A DNA stretch of 64,000 nucleotides from Cellulophaga sp. BC115SP (GTDB lineage Bacteria; Bacteroidota; Bacteroidia; Cytophagales; Spirosomataceae): positions 1-64,000 of the forward strand of contig NZ_JAAALB010000020.1 in assembly GCF_009905545.1 (NCBI RefSeq). Reading direction: 5' to 3'. The stretch's first letter is position 1; each line of letters starts with the position of its first letter. The position numbers were made by a program, and so were the translations under genes. Shown here one piece after another: positions 9,443-18,838 of this stretch. A model generated the notes under the pieces. The model did not search any database. It was not told where the DNA came from and worked only from the letters and a program-made list of their open reading frames with translations.

Positions 9443-10888
9443 TTATGCTTTAAATTTTCTCTCTTGACTTTTTACCAAAAAGCCTAATCCCAAAAGCCAT
9501 ACAGCCATAGCCAAAAGTGAATAGACTTCACTTTTCAAGACTGTTTCCAGACCTAAAAAACGGTATTCAAAATCTGGAAAAGAAGCCCAGTATTTTTGAC
9601 TGATGCTATAATTTTTCTCAGTAGGTTTACGCTTTTGATTACTGATCAACTTGATTTGAAGCTGATTCATGTGTTGTGCTAGTTGGTAGCGATAGGCTTC
9701 TGTTTGCTTTTGAAAATCTTGATAATTGGCATAATCGGTGCCTGAAAGCGCCATCGATATATTTTTGATGGCGATAAAGGGATTAATAATAGCCGTTTTT
9801 TTGACTATATCTTGTTGGGATTCGTATGTTCTAACCAGTTGCTTTTGATGCCGATTGTACACTTCGGCACTCAATCGCTCACCTTCTTGCATCACTATAC
9901 CACCATAATTGAAGGGTAACTTGTGAGTAGAATCTACACCATAAACTTTGAGCAAGGAGTCTTTCAAAGCCGAAAAGTGAGGGTCGTTGGGATTATGACT
10001 ATCACCTAACTTGATTAATTCGGCTTCGATAGCGGTATCGAATTCTATTTTTGACGGAGAATGATACAAGTTTTGTCCAACAACTTGAGATATTTTTGGT
10101 AAAACCAAGGTAAAAACCAACCAACAGCCAATCAATTGCGTAAGTGCCGACTTAGAAGATTGACTTTTTGCTGAAATAAAAACAACTAATAGGCTGATAA
10201 TCAATGTGTAAATTAGATATAAAAAAGCTAAAAATACCCATCTTACAAGTGGTTCTACTCCTGTATGAGATTCCATATTCAAACCTATTAAAAGGGCACT
10301 CAATAAGAATGCAGGCAACAAAACGGTAAGTGATAGGGTAAACAATCCTAGCGTTTTGCCCCAAATAAGTTCTTGCCAACTAATGGCTTGGGTCAAAAGA
10401 ATCTTGAGTGTTCCATTTTCTCGCTCTTTGGCGATCAAATCAAAACCCCAGAATATGAGTAGGAGAGGAATTAGAAGTTGGAGAATTAAAGCACAAGAAA
10501 GTTCTCCAAAACGTAGTAATCCACTCGAAAAACTAGCCTCTGAAAAGTTCACTGTATTTTGGCGATGTGCTTCAAGAAATACCGCATTCCCTAGAAAACT
10601 GTCCATTCCAAAATCAAAAAAACTGAGGGGGTAGTTTTCTCGAAAAGCTACATAGCCGTAATGTGCCATGCGGTGTGGGTGTTTGTCTGGGCTTTTTTCC
10701 CAACCTTCACGAACTTTAGTATGGTAATGTTCTGTGTTTTCGTGATGGTTTTTCATGGTAAAATATCCTGTAAAAACCGAAAACATTAGCAGCGTGTTAA
10801 ATAATACAATCAAAACCTTTGTACTTCGGGATTTGATGGTGTTTTGCCAGACTTGTTTTGCTAGAATTTTTAGAATCCAGAATCTCAT
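9443..10888 (-). CDS. ABC-2 type permease, subunit 1
   Basis: This is a membrane subunit of about 481 residues with the same plan as the next gene: an N-terminal helix, a large extracytoplasmic loop, five to six helices carrying AKERENGTLKILLTQ, a long loop and a terminal helix. The ATG at 10888 (MRFWILKILAKQ) is chosen because the longer frame, to 11023, would overlap the receptor gene by over 80 nt and begin with non-membrane sequence. It lies 53 nt after the TonB receptor stop, across a small stem-loop at 10913-10936. The cargo is unknown. Confidence 0.85.
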   Translation of the reverse strand: MRFWILKILAKQVWQNTIKSRSTKVLIVLFNTLLMFSVFTGYFTMKNHHENTEHYHTKVREGWEKSPDKHPHRMAHYGYVAFRENYPLSFFDFGMDSFLGNAVFLEAHRQNTVNFSEASFSSGLLRFGELSCALILQLLIPLLLIFWGFDLIAKERENGTLKILLTQAISWQELIWGKTLGLFTLSLTVLLPAFLLSALLIGLNMESHTGVEPLVRWVFLAFLYLIYTLIISLLVVFISAKSQSSKSALTQLIGCWLVFTLVLPKISQVVGQNLYHSPSKIEFDTAIEAELIKLGDSHNPNDPHFSALKDSLLKVYGVDSTHKLPFNYGGIVMQEGERLSAEVYNRHQKQLVRTYESQQDIVKKTAIINPFIAIKNISMALSGTDYANYQDFQKQTEAYRYQLAQHMNQLQIKLISNQKRKPTEKNYSISQKYWASFPDFEYRFLGLETVLKSEVYSLLAMAVWLLGLGFLVKSQERKFKA

Positions 10889-10912
10889 ATTTTTATGTGG
10901 TTTATAGAAAAT

Positions 10913-10936
10913 AGAGACGTTGTAGGCAACGTCTCT
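10913..10936 (-). terminator. Stem-loop between receptor and permease genes
   Basis: AGAGACGTTG (10913-10922) pairs perfectly with CAACGTCTCT (10927-10936) around a TAGG loop. It lies between the receptor stop codon and the start of the first permease. There is no strong T-run, so it could be an intra-operon attenuator or an mRNA-stability hairpin that makes the receptor more abundant than the ABC subunits. Confidence 0.5.
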
Positions 10937-10941
10937 GAAAA

Positions 10942-13443
10942 TTAGAATTTGTAAGTCATCGTTAGCATAAAATTGCGAGGAGCACCTGGGAATAGACGCG
11001 TATAGTTTTGAGCGCCCAACCAATATGTTGTATCAAAAAGGTTATTGATATTGAGTGCAATTTGAACATGGCTCTTGCTTGGGGTGTAATACAAAGCTGC
11101 ATCGAAAGTGGTAAAGGCAGGAACTTCAAATCCACGGGTAAACCAAGGAATTTTGCTTCCCTGATATTGTGCACCAAAGCCAATCCCTAAATCACTCAAG
11201 CTCGATTGAGCATCAAAATTGTAGCGAGTCCATAAGTTTGCACTATTTTTGGGTGTATTTTCCTTTCGTTGACCAATCAAATTAGCATCTCTGTCCATAA
11301 TAATTACAGCGTCGATGTAACTGTAAGAAGCATTTACTTGCCAATTGGGTAAAATGAAACCTGCTATATCTACTTCAAAACCTCGACTTCTGTCGGCACC
11401 ACGTTGCACCAACAAATCTGGATTGCTGGGGTCATTGGCATTCATCAGGATATTTTTCTGATTGATTTCATAAATCGCAGAATTTATCGTAAATCTTCCT
11501 TCAAGAATCGTAGCCTTCGCTCCAACTTCTTTCAAATCACTTTCCAATGGCTTAAACATCGCTGCCGATTGGGCAGTCCAAACGTAGTTACCTGTACTTG
11601 GCATCAAAGTAACCGTATTCGATTGTGGTTGATAACCTTTGAGATAAGTTCCATACACATTAATAGCCTTGTTTACTTCGTAAGTCAAGCCAACACGAGG
11701 AATAAGTGCAGTGTTTTTGAAAGAGGCTTCGTTGGGAGCATTGTAATTGGTAATATCCTCAAACCATTCGTTTCTTAAACTCAACAAGGCTGACCATTTT
11801 CCCAGCTTGATTTGCTCTTGCATATAAATCGCCTCTGTTGTCGTCATCGCTGATGGAATTGCCGTGCGAACATTGAGCGTATAATCATTGAGGTTTCTGA
11901 CTGTGTAACTTGGGTTGTTAAGGTCAAAATAACTCACATTAGGGCGAGGTAATGTTTTTCCATTGTACGTAATTGTTTGATAATTAGAAACATTAGCTAC
12001 CGAAAAACTGCTGGCGACGCTTCCATCCTTCAATAAAAAACCTCTTGCTGCATTTTGCCCACCTCCTTTGATTTTGTGCCAAAACTGCCCATCGTAGCCA
12101 ACCAAGAGTTTATGACTGGTTTTTCCTAAATCAAAATTGGCATTGAGATACAAGTTGATATTATCGGTACTCCATGTTTGTTTGCGTTGGATAAATTGCA
12201 TTCCGATCAAGCTACTTACTTGTGCACCAGTAATATCCGTCGCAAAGGCATTGGTTGTGCGGTGTTCTTGCAAATCTTCCAACCAATTTTGTTTCATATA
12301 GGACGCATTGAAAATCAAATTCTTCGTAAACTTATGCGAAAGATTTCCCATCAAAATCAGGTCTTTTGACGAAAAGAAATCACCTGAAGCACTCAAACTC
12401 GTACTAATAGGGGTGCTGTTCAAATTGGTTACGCCTGCAACTGCTCCAAAAATCGGTTGACCTCGGTCGAGTGTTCCATTGAGATTGCTATAAATCAATT
12501 CGGCATTGATGGCAGTTTTGTCACTTGGCAAATACGTAAATGAAGAAGAAATCAAAATAGCGTTATTGTTGACCAAATCTCGATAGGATTTGGCATCTTG
12601 ATAAGCGCCATTCAGACGATATAGAAGTGTTTTTGACTCATTGAGAGGGCCTGTAAAATCGAAAGTTCCACGAACAGTACTAAAACTTCCTGCACTCAAA
12701 CTTACCTCATGGCGTTCCTGCGCCAAGGGTTTTTTGGTAACCATATTGATACTTCCTCCAGGGTCAACACTCGAAAAGGTGACCGATGCAGGACCTTTCA
12801 GAACTTCAACACGCTCGATATTGGTGGTGAGCGGTTGTAAAAAATAGTACTGTCGAGTACGCATCCCGTTGATGATTTGTCCTTCTTCGTTTTGACTAAT
12901 TCCTCGAATACTATATTGATTATAAAAACTTGAAGGAGTTACTCCGCTGGCGATTTTGACTGCATCGGCTAACTGAAATGCTTGACGATCAGCGATTAGT
13001 TCTTTGGTAACCGTACTCATCGCTTGTGGCAATTCTTTGTTTTTAATCGCAATTTTAGTTGCCGAAAAACTGTACTCACTGTTATAATCTTTTTGTGTAC
13101 GACCCACAATTTCAACCGCTTGGAGTTCAGTATTATCATTTATTAATGTAAAAATCTGCGGTGTTGAAGAATTATTGAGCTCAATTTTTTGGCTTAAAGT
13201 TTTGTATCCAATCGAGCTAATACTGATTTGTGCCGTACTAAAATCTAGTTGTTCGATTGTAAAAGTACCATCATTGTTGGTAATCGTGGATTTAGTTTGT
13301 TTAGCTGATTTGAGCTTTACGCTTGCATGTGGGATAGCTTGTTGATTTTCGTCGACTACTTTGCCATTTATCGTTTTTTGGGCAATAGTAGTCAGGCTCA
13401 ATAGCAGTAAAATTGCCATTGAGAGCATTTTTTGTAAGTACAT
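10942..13443 (-). CDS. TonB-dependent siderophore-type outer-membrane receptor
   Basis: This 833-residue outer-membrane receptor probably imports a ferric siderophore or similar chelate. After a signal peptide (MYLQKMLSMAILLLL... to AQ) it has a CarboxypepD_reg-like domain (about 20-105), a plug domain with VEVLKGPASVTFSSVDPGG, and a 22-strand-type barrel ending in the terminal aromatic (MLTMTYKF). The siderophore subfamily plug signature (YSIRGISQNEEGQIINGMRT) is clear. The start is the ATG at 13443; earlier in-frame codons would add 46 residues with no signal features. A TTGCAA palindrome lies 63-81 bp upstream, matching one beside a Fur-family gene at 37 kb, so iron-dependent repression is likely. 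Confidence 0.9.
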   Translation of the reverse strand: MYLQKMLSMAILLLLSLTTIAQKTINGKVVDENQQAIPHASVKLKSAKQTKSTITNNDGTFTIEQLDFSTAQISISSIGYKTLSQKIELNNSSTPQIFTLINDNTELQAVEIVGRTQKDYNSEYSFSATKIAIKNKELPQAMSTVTKELIADRQAFQLADAVKIASGVTPSSFYNQYSIRGISQNEEGQIINGMRTRQYYFLQPLTTNIERVEVLKGPASVTFSSVDPGGSINMVTKKPLAQERHEVSLSAGSFSTVRGTFDFTGPLNESKTLLYRLNGAYQDAKSYRDLVNNNAILISSSFTYLPSDKTAINAELIYSNLNGTLDRGQPIFGAVAGVTNLNSTPISTSLSASGDFFSSKDLILMGNLSHKFTKNLIFNASYMKQNWLEDLQEHRTTNAFATDITGAQVSSLIGMQFIQRKQTWSTDNINLYLNANFDLGKTSHKLLVGYDGQFWHKIKGGGQNAARGFLLKDGSVASSFSVANVSNYQTITYNGKTLPRPNVSYFDLNNPSYTVRNLNDYTLNVRTAIPSAMTTTEAIYMQEQIKLGKWSALLSLRNEWFEDITNYNAPNEASFKNTALIPRVGLTYEVNKAINVYGTYLKGYQPQSNTVTLMPSTGNYVWTAQSAAMFKPLESDLKEVGAKATILEGRFTINSAIYEINQKNILMNANDPSNPDLLVQRGADRSRGFEVDIAGFILPNWQVNASYSYIDAVIIMDRDANLIGQRKENTPKNSANLWTRYNFDAQSSLSDLGIGFGAQYQGSKIPWFTRGFEVPAFTTFDAALYYTPSKSHVQIALNINNLFDTTYWLGAQNYTRLFPGAPRNFMLTMTYKF

Positions 13444-13505
13444 GGAAAAAAGTATAAAGTTTAAATTGAGAAAATGGAAAGTTTTACTCAAATGCAAAAT
13501 TTGTT

Positions 13506-13524
13506 TTTGCAATATTGTTGCAAA
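13506..13524. promoter_or_regulatory. Putative Fur-family operator upstream of the TonB receptor
   Basis: The sequence TTTGCAATATTGTTGCAAA is a near-perfect palindrome, with one mismatched inner pair. Read on the minus strand its core is TTGCAACAATATTGCAA, which differs by one base from the perfect palindrome at 36988-37004 in the promoter region shared by the Fur-family and flavoprotein genes. Position and symmetry suggest a dimeric regulator site controlling the receptor-ABC operon. That the Fur-family protein binds it is inference. Confidence 0.6.
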
Positions 13525-13596
13525 TATAAAACAAGAATTGATTTTTCTAGAAACTTTTACCTTGAAATCTATAAAATACACAGTTTTTAGGCTTTT

Positions 13597-13693
13597 TGCA
13601 GTAAATAAGTTAAATATTCATCGCAAAATATGCAGTGAATATTGCTGATGCGGTAAATAATGAATATATTCACAGTATAAAATGCGGTGAATA
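13597..13693. promoter_or_regulatory. Array of TGCRGTRAATA repeats before the Fic gene
   Basis: Direct copies of an 11-bp motif lie at 13597 (TGCAGTAAATA), 13631 (TGCAGTGAATA), 13649 (TGCGGTAAATA) and 13683 (TGCGGTGAATA). An inverted copy is at 13615-13625 (TGCGATGAATA on the minus strand), with a weaker inverted one at 13667-13677. Starts are spaced 34, 18 and 34 bp. The last copy ends on the A of the Fic start codon. This is the arrangement of a multi-site autoregulatory operator; the downstream protein has a C-terminal winged-helix domain that could bind it. Confidence 0.6.
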
Positions 13694-14808
13694 TGTATAT
13701 CTATCAACTCTTAAAATGGCCTAATTTTATTTGGGATACCGAAATAATCACACCCTTATTGACTTCGGTACGGTATAAACAGGGCAAACTAACAGGTCGA
13801 ATGATGGGCTTGGGTTTTTCTTTGCAAGAAGAAGCCGAGCTTAAAACGCTCACAGAAGATGTCCTTAAAACAAGTGAAATAGAAGGTGAGTTTTTGAACC
13901 CTGAACAAGTTCGCTCTTCAGTGGCTCGTAAATTAGGAATGGACATTGGAAGCTCTGTGCCTTCCGACCGCCATGTTGATGGAGTAGTCGAAATGCTCTT
14001 GGATGCGACCAAGCATTTTTCCCAGACATTGAGCGATGAGCGATTATTTGGTTGGCATGCTGCTTTATTCCCAACAGGCAGAAGTGGTATGTTCAAAATC
14101 ACTGTGGGCGATTGGCGTACAGCTCAAGAAGGTCCAATGCAGGTGGTGTCGGGAGCAATGGGAAGAGAAATTGTGCATTTTGAAGCGCCCATAGCCGAAA
14201 AAGTACCAGACGAAATGCAAGCATTTTTGGCATGGTTTAATGAAAATCAATCTTATGATTTGATTTTAAAGGCAGGAATAGCCCATCTTTGGTTTGTGAC
14301 GATTCACCCTTTCGATGACGGCAATGGTCGCATCGCTCGTGCGCTGACTGATTTACTATTGGCTCGCTCAGATGAAAGTTCACAGCGTTTTTATAGTATG
14401 TCTTCCCAAATACAAAAAGAGCGAAAAACCTATTATACCATGCTCGAAAGAACACAAAAGGGAGATTTGGAGATTACAGACTGGTTATTTTGGTTTTTGT
14501 CTTGTTTAGAAAGGGCTCTTACCGAAGCTGAACAAACGTTGGATTCCGTGCTGACAAAAGCTCGCTATTGGACTTATTTTTCGACCAAGATACTCAATGA
14601 ACGTCAGCACTTTATGTTGAATAAACTCATGGATGGTTTTGAAGGAAAGCTAAATACCTCCAAGTGGGCAAAAATGACTAAGGTTTCCAATGATACGGCT
14701 TTGAGGGATATTCAAAATCTGGAAAACCAGCAAGTATTGGTGAGAGAAGACGCTGGCGGACGAAGTACACACTATCAATTGATTGATTTAAAAAAGATAG
14801 ATTTTTAG
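13693..14808 (+). CDS. Fic-domain protein with N-terminal DUF4172-like region and C-terminal winged helix
   Basis: Predicted nucleotidyl (AMP) transferase of the Fic family. The complete catalytic motif HPFDDGNGR is at about residues 205-213, and an N-terminal inhibitory motif TSEIEGE (about 60-66) marks a class II, self-inhibited Fic protein. The N-terminus (IYQLLKWPNFIWD) matches the DUF4172 region typical of this subgroup. The C-terminus (KMTKVSNDTALRDIQNL) is a winged-helix DNA-binding domain. I start at the ATG at 13693; a GTG 6 nt upstream would add two residues. The protein stands alone with no antitoxin-sized partner nearby. The repeat array over its start codon suggests it represses its own transcription. 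The modified target is unknown. Confidence 0.9.
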   Translation: MYIYQLLKWPNFIWDTEIITPLLTSVRYKQGKLTGRMMGLGFSLQEEAELKTLTEDVLKTSEIEGEFLNPEQVRSSVARKLGMDIGSSVPSDRHVDGVVEMLLDATKHFSQTLSDERLFGWHAALFPTGRSGMFKITVGDWRTAQEGPMQVVSGAMGREIVHFEAPIAEKVPDEMQAFLAWFNENQSYDLILKAGIAHLWFVTIHPFDDGNGRIARALTDLLLARSDESSQRFYSMSSQIQKERKTYYTMLERTQKGDLEITDWLFWFLSCLERALTEAEQTLDSVLTKARYWTYFSTKILNERQHFMLNKLMDGFEGKLNTSKWAKMTKVSNDTALRDIQNLENQQVLVREDAGGRSTHYQLIDLKKIDF

Positions 14809-14869
14809 GCGTAATTACTTTCTGATTTAAAAGTAGAAAAGCCAACAATCCTCTTTTTACACTTTAGCA

Positions 14870-14904
14870 ACCTATCTTTTCTGGTAAAATTAGAAAAGAT
14901 AGGT
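14870..14904 (+). terminator. 13-bp stem-loop between the Fic and GH115 genes
   Basis: ACCTATCTTTTCT (14870-14882) pairs perfectly with AGAAAAGATAGGT (14892-14904) around a 9-nt loop. It begins 62 nt after the Fic stop and ends 29 nt before the GH115 start. The stem is AT-rich and lacks a following T-run, so it may be a weak terminator or a 5' leader element of the GH115 mRNA. Confidence 0.45.
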
Positions 14905-14933
14905 ATTACCAAACACAATCAATACCTCAACTT

Positions 14934-16868
14934 ATGCTAAAGTGTATTCAACGACTTTTATGGGTGCTATGTATCGTAGTTCCTTGTTCAAAAGTGTTTT
15001 CCCAATTTACCATTTCTTCGCAAACAAAAATTCAAGCTGTTGCTGATAAACAGCAATATGCGACATTGATGAAGCAATTTTTGGAAGAAGATATACAAAA
15101 AGTTTATGGAAAAAATCTTGCCTCAAATACTGCTTCTATTATTTTATTGAGGGTTGCGGGCACTTCAACACCACAAATTCCAAGTGCAAAAATTCAAGCA
15201 ATCGATAAATCACTTCAAGGAAAATGGGAGGTTTTTAGTTTTAAAACAATTCAACACAATCAACAACAATACCTGATTGTAACAGGCTCTGACAGAAGAG
15301 GTTTAGCGTATGGAACCTTCACTTTGTCAGAAAAATTGGGCGTGAGCCCTTGGTATTTTTGGGCAGATATCCCTGTTGCTTCTCGAACACAAGCCACTAT
15401 TATTCAGGATTCTACAAGTACAGAACCTTCTGTTCAATATCGTGGTATTTTTATTAATGATGAAGATTGGGGTTTGCAGCCTTGGGCTGCTAAAACTTTT
15501 GAACCTGAAACCAAAGATATTGGTCCCAAAACCTATGCAAAGGTTTTTGAATTACTTCTTCGTCTCAAAGCCAATATGATTTGGCCCGCGATGCACCCAA
15601 GCACCAAGGCTTTTTATCATTATCCTCAAAATAAAGAGGTAGCAAACCAATATGGAATAGTGGTGGGAACCTCGCATGCAGAACCCATGATGCGCAACAA
15701 CGTAGATGAATGGGTAGACAGCACCATGGGCGAATACAATTACAGAACTAACAAAAATCGTGTAACTGATTATTGGATAAAACGATTGGAGGAAGTTCAA
15801 AATTATGAAAATCTTTATACCATTGGTATGCGTGGAAAACACGACAGTGGGATGGAGGGAATCAAAACTAAGAAAGAAGCTGTCGCACTTACAAATCTGA
15901 TTATCAATGAGCAAAGAGCGTTGTTGAGCAAGTATCTAAAGAAAAAAGTCCAAGATATTCCTCAGGTTTTGACTTTGTATAAGGAAGTATTGGAGCTTTA
16001 CAAAGAAGGCTTGGAAGTGCCCGAAGATATTACACTGATTTGGCCAGATGATAACTACGGGTATATCAAAAATCTGAGCAATGCCAATGAACAAAAGCGT
16101 TCGGGTGGCTCAGGAGTGTATTACCACGCTTCGTATTGGGGGCGCCCACATGACTATTTGTGGATTGGTACGACCGACCCTTCGCTATTGCGTTTTGAAA
16201 TGCAAAAAGCCTATGAATTAGGGAGTCGAAAAATATGGGTATTGAACGTGGGAGACATCAAACCACAAGAATATCCGACGCAGTTATTTTTGGATATGGC
16301 GTACAATATGCAGCCATTTTTGAAGAATATTTCAGGCAAAGAACATTTGGAAAATTGGACGTTCAAAAATTTAGGTTCAAAAGAATATGGGAGCCTTTTA
16401 TGGAAAAATTGTCAATTAGCTTTCATTCGTAAACCAGAATTTATGGGCTGGAGTCGCACCGAACCGACCACCCAGACAAAAGCTACCGATTTTTCTTTGG
16501 AAGAAGTAAAAAAGCGTATAACTGATTTTGAGAGTTTGGAACGAGGAGTTGCTCAACTAGAGCCTCAATCAGAACCACTAAAATCTCCGTATTTTCAGTT
16601 GGTTGCTTATCCTATTTTGGGTGCTTCCAAAATGAATCAGAAATTTTTGTATCTGGATTTATATTACAGAACAGCACCTAATGCTCGCACCGACCAGCAA
16701 CCAGAATTTCAAAAATCATTAGAAGCTTATCAGGGAATTAAGGAATTGACAAAGCAATATAATTCTGGTAAATGGCAAAATATGATGAGCATGAACCCTC
16801 GTAATTTGCCTGTATTCAAAAAGCCTGAAGAGTTAAAAAACGTACCTCAAAAGATAGATAAGGTATGA
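14934..16868 (+). pseudogene. GH115 alpha-glucuronidase, N-terminal part, ended by in-frame TGA
   Basis: The 644-residue frame is a secreted family GH115 enzyme (xylan alpha-1,2-glucuronidase, removing 4-O-methyl-glucuronic acid side chains). It has a signal peptide to about FSQ and an N-terminal domain. The catalytic barrel carries the highly conserved VQYRGIFINDEDWGLQPW, LLRLKANMIWPAMHP and GTSHAEPMMRNNVDEW, and a helical domain follows. It stops at a TGA (16866-16868). The same frame continues without shift into the family's C-terminal beta domain to 17342, giving 802 codons in total against a usual 800-950. This is either a nonsense-mutated gene, a sequencing error, or two separately made polypeptides. 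All barrel motifs remain. Confidence 0.85.
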
Positions 16869-16883
16869 GCTTCAATCAAAATT

Positions 16884-17342
16884 ATGATTCCTGCTGGAGC
16901 ATTTTCAGAACAAGGCAAAGGAGCTGATTCTTATTGGGAAAAAATAGCAGAACCCTCGTTTACTGGTAATGCTTTGGTGAGTAAGCCATTTTCTTTACCA
17001 AAAAGTATAGCGCAAAATTCAGATGCTCAGGCTTGGGTCAACTATGAAGTTGATATTGAAAAAGAAGGTAATTATGTGCTCAAACTTAAAGCGATACCTT
17101 TACATCCTTTGCATAGAAATGTAGGTCAAAAAGTAGAAGTGAAACTAGATAAAGAGATAGGTAAAGTGATTGATTATGAGACTTTTGATAGAAGTGAAGA
17201 ATGGAAAGAAAATGTGTTGACCAACAAAACAATCAAAGAAATATCAAAAGCATTCCTGACTAAAGGAAAGCATATCATTCAATTACGTATGATAGATGCA
17301 GGGGTATTGCTGGATTCGATACAATTGGAGGGTTTGGAATAA
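16884..17342 (+). pseudogene. GH115 C-terminal beta domain, in frame with the upstream part
   Basis: This 152-residue frame begins IPAGAFSEQGKGADSYWEKI, the conserved opening of the C-terminal domain of GH115 enzymes. It is in the same frame as the preceding 644-codon part; the codons between (GCT TCA ATC AAA ATT) are sense codons. There is no signal peptide, so as a separate product it would stay in the cytoplasm and be useless for a secreted enzyme. I therefore read it as the separated tail of one gene. The sequence shows no further damage, which implies a recent event or an error. Confidence 0.8.
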
Positions 17343-17360
17343 AAGGCTTTAAATATAAAT

Positions 17361-17461
17361 GCTAGCCCAAATAGGTAAGATGAGATATTGGGTAAATGAG
17401 GTTTTACAAAAAAACTCCCAATTCATCATTCAAAACTCATCACCTCTACCTATGGGCTAGC
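17361..17461. terminator. Long hairpin between convergent GH115 and TolC genes, with heptamer repeats in its loop
   Basis: GCTAGCCCAAATAGGTA (17361-17377) and TACCTATGGGCTAGC (17447-17461) pair with a 2-nt bulge. The loop contains 7-bp phased words (ACTCCCA, ATTCATC, ATTCAAA, ACTCATC, ACCTCTA at 17414-17448). Lying between converging transcripts, it probably terminates both. Confidence 0.5.
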
Positions 17462-17486
17462 TTGGATTTATATGTGTGTTAGTAAA

Positions 17487-18830
17487 TTACTGGTTTCCGA
17501 TTAAGCTTTTTAGCTCTGATACTGCTAGGGTGTACGCCAATTGTGCTGCATACACATCGGCATTAGCTTTTGCCACAAGAGCCTTGGTGTTTAGGATGTC
17601 TGTTTTTACGTTAAGACCTGCCACTTGCTTATCTTCTTGAACTTTCAGTTCCTTGGTACGATAATCCAAAACACGTTGTGCAACCGCAATCAAAGACTTG
17701 CTTTGGTTGACTTTACGATACGCTTTTTCAATATCGCTGGTTACTTGTTGTTGAAGGTTCAAAATATTTTCTTCAGCTTGTTTGGCTTGAGCTTCGCGCT
17801 GTTTGAGTAAGTGTTTATTTGAAAACAAATCTTGAACGTTCCATTTTAAATTCAGTCCCACAAAAGGATTATGATTGGGTAAAATAGGGTTACCTGATTG
17901 ATACGTATATCCAGTAACGAACCCGAAATCGGGGAGTGTACTTTGTTGGGCAGCTTTGATACCTAGCTGAGCTTTTTCTTTGGTTAGGCTAGCAATTTGA
18001 ATATCAGGATTTGAAGAGCTAGCATTTTTAAAGTTCTCAATACCAGCTACTTGCTCCATCACAAAGGAAGATTCTTGGAGATTGAAATCTTCATCAGCAA
18101 TACCTGTTAGTTTGACTAAATCTGATTTATAATTTTGTGCCTGAATGCTCAGTTTGAGGATATTCTGTTCCTCATCTGCGATATTTGCCAATAAGCCTGC
18201 TTGGTTTACATCGATGGTTTTTCCAGCCGCAATAGCCGTTTCGACATCGCCCAATTTGGCTTTTGCTACAGCTAATTTTGCTTCCGCTTCTTCTAATTGC
18301 TTTTGGGCAATGAGTGTTCCATAATACAATTGCTCAACACCTTGGGTAATTTGTAAGGCAATCTTTTGCTTTTCTTTTTCCGTAATAGCCACATCCATAC
18401 GATTTACCTCCAAACCAGTCTTGATTTTAATCTGCTGACTGATAGGCTGATAGGCTGTAACACCTAAGTTGTATAGATTTTTATTCCCAATCTGAATATT
18501 TTTATCTTCATTGGGTAATGGCACTTGTACAGTAGAGCTTATTGGCAAAACTCCAATAGACCCCGCAGGAATCGTGATGTTGGCCAAATTAAAATTGTAT
18601 TGGTAATTTCCGTTGACCGTAGCCGTAGGATAACGCTTGGTTTCGTCCTCTTTAATTTTGGCTTCACGTTCGGCTATTTGCCATTGTTTTACCGATAAGA
18701 TATGATTGCTTTTAAGAGCGGTTTCTTTCAGCTGTTGCAACGAATAGGTCGGTGTTTGAGCCGTGGCATATTGCCCTTCCAAAGAAAGGGCAAGTGCCAT
18801 AAGGGTGATATTTTTAACGAAAGACTTCAT
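17487..18830 (-). CDS. TolC-family outer-membrane efflux protein of the second RND system
   Basis: This 447-residue outer-membrane channel subunit has a signal peptide ending near residue 25 (YATAQ) and two TolC-type helical hairpins with extended alpha-helical stretches rich in Gln/Glu/Ala (for example KEKQKIALQITQGVEQLYYG). The divergence from the 5-kb TolC homologue is large, so this is not a recent duplicate. It is the last gene of its operon, 8 nt after the RND pump stop. Together with the fusion protein and pump it makes a full tripartite exporter. Confidence 0.9.
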   Translation of the reverse strand: MKSFVKNITLMALALSLEGQYATAQTPTYSLQQLKETALKSNHILSVKQWQIAEREAKIKEDETKRYPTATVNGNYQYNFNLANITIPAGSIGVLPISSTVQVPLPNEDKNIQIGNKNLYNLGVTAYQPISQQIKIKTGLEVNRMDVAITEKEKQKIALQITQGVEQLYYGTLIAQKQLEEAEAKLAVAKAKLGDVETAIAAGKTIDVNQAGLLANIADEEQNILKLSIQAQNYKSDLVKLTGIADEDFNLQESSFVMEQVAGIENFKNASSSNPDIQIASLTKEKAQLGIKAAQQSTLPDFGFVTGYTYQSGNPILPNHNPFVGLNLKWNVQDLFSNKHLLKQREAQAKQAEENILNLQQQVTSDIEKAYRKVNQSKSLIAVAQRVLDYRTKELKVQEDKQVAGLNVKTDILNTKALVAKANADVYAAQLAYTLAVSELKSLIGNQ

Positions 18831-18838
18831 ACCGATTC

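Noticed and set aside
10889-11023. Longer start for the first ABC-2 permease
   Set aside because: It would overlap the TonB receptor coding region and cross the intergenic hairpin; the ATG at 10888 gives a normal membrane N-terminus.
16866-16868. Selenocysteine TGA in GH115
   Set aside because: The stop lies in an inter-domain linker of a glycosidase with no redox role, no selenoprotein is known in this family, and no clear SECIS-like hairpin follows directly.
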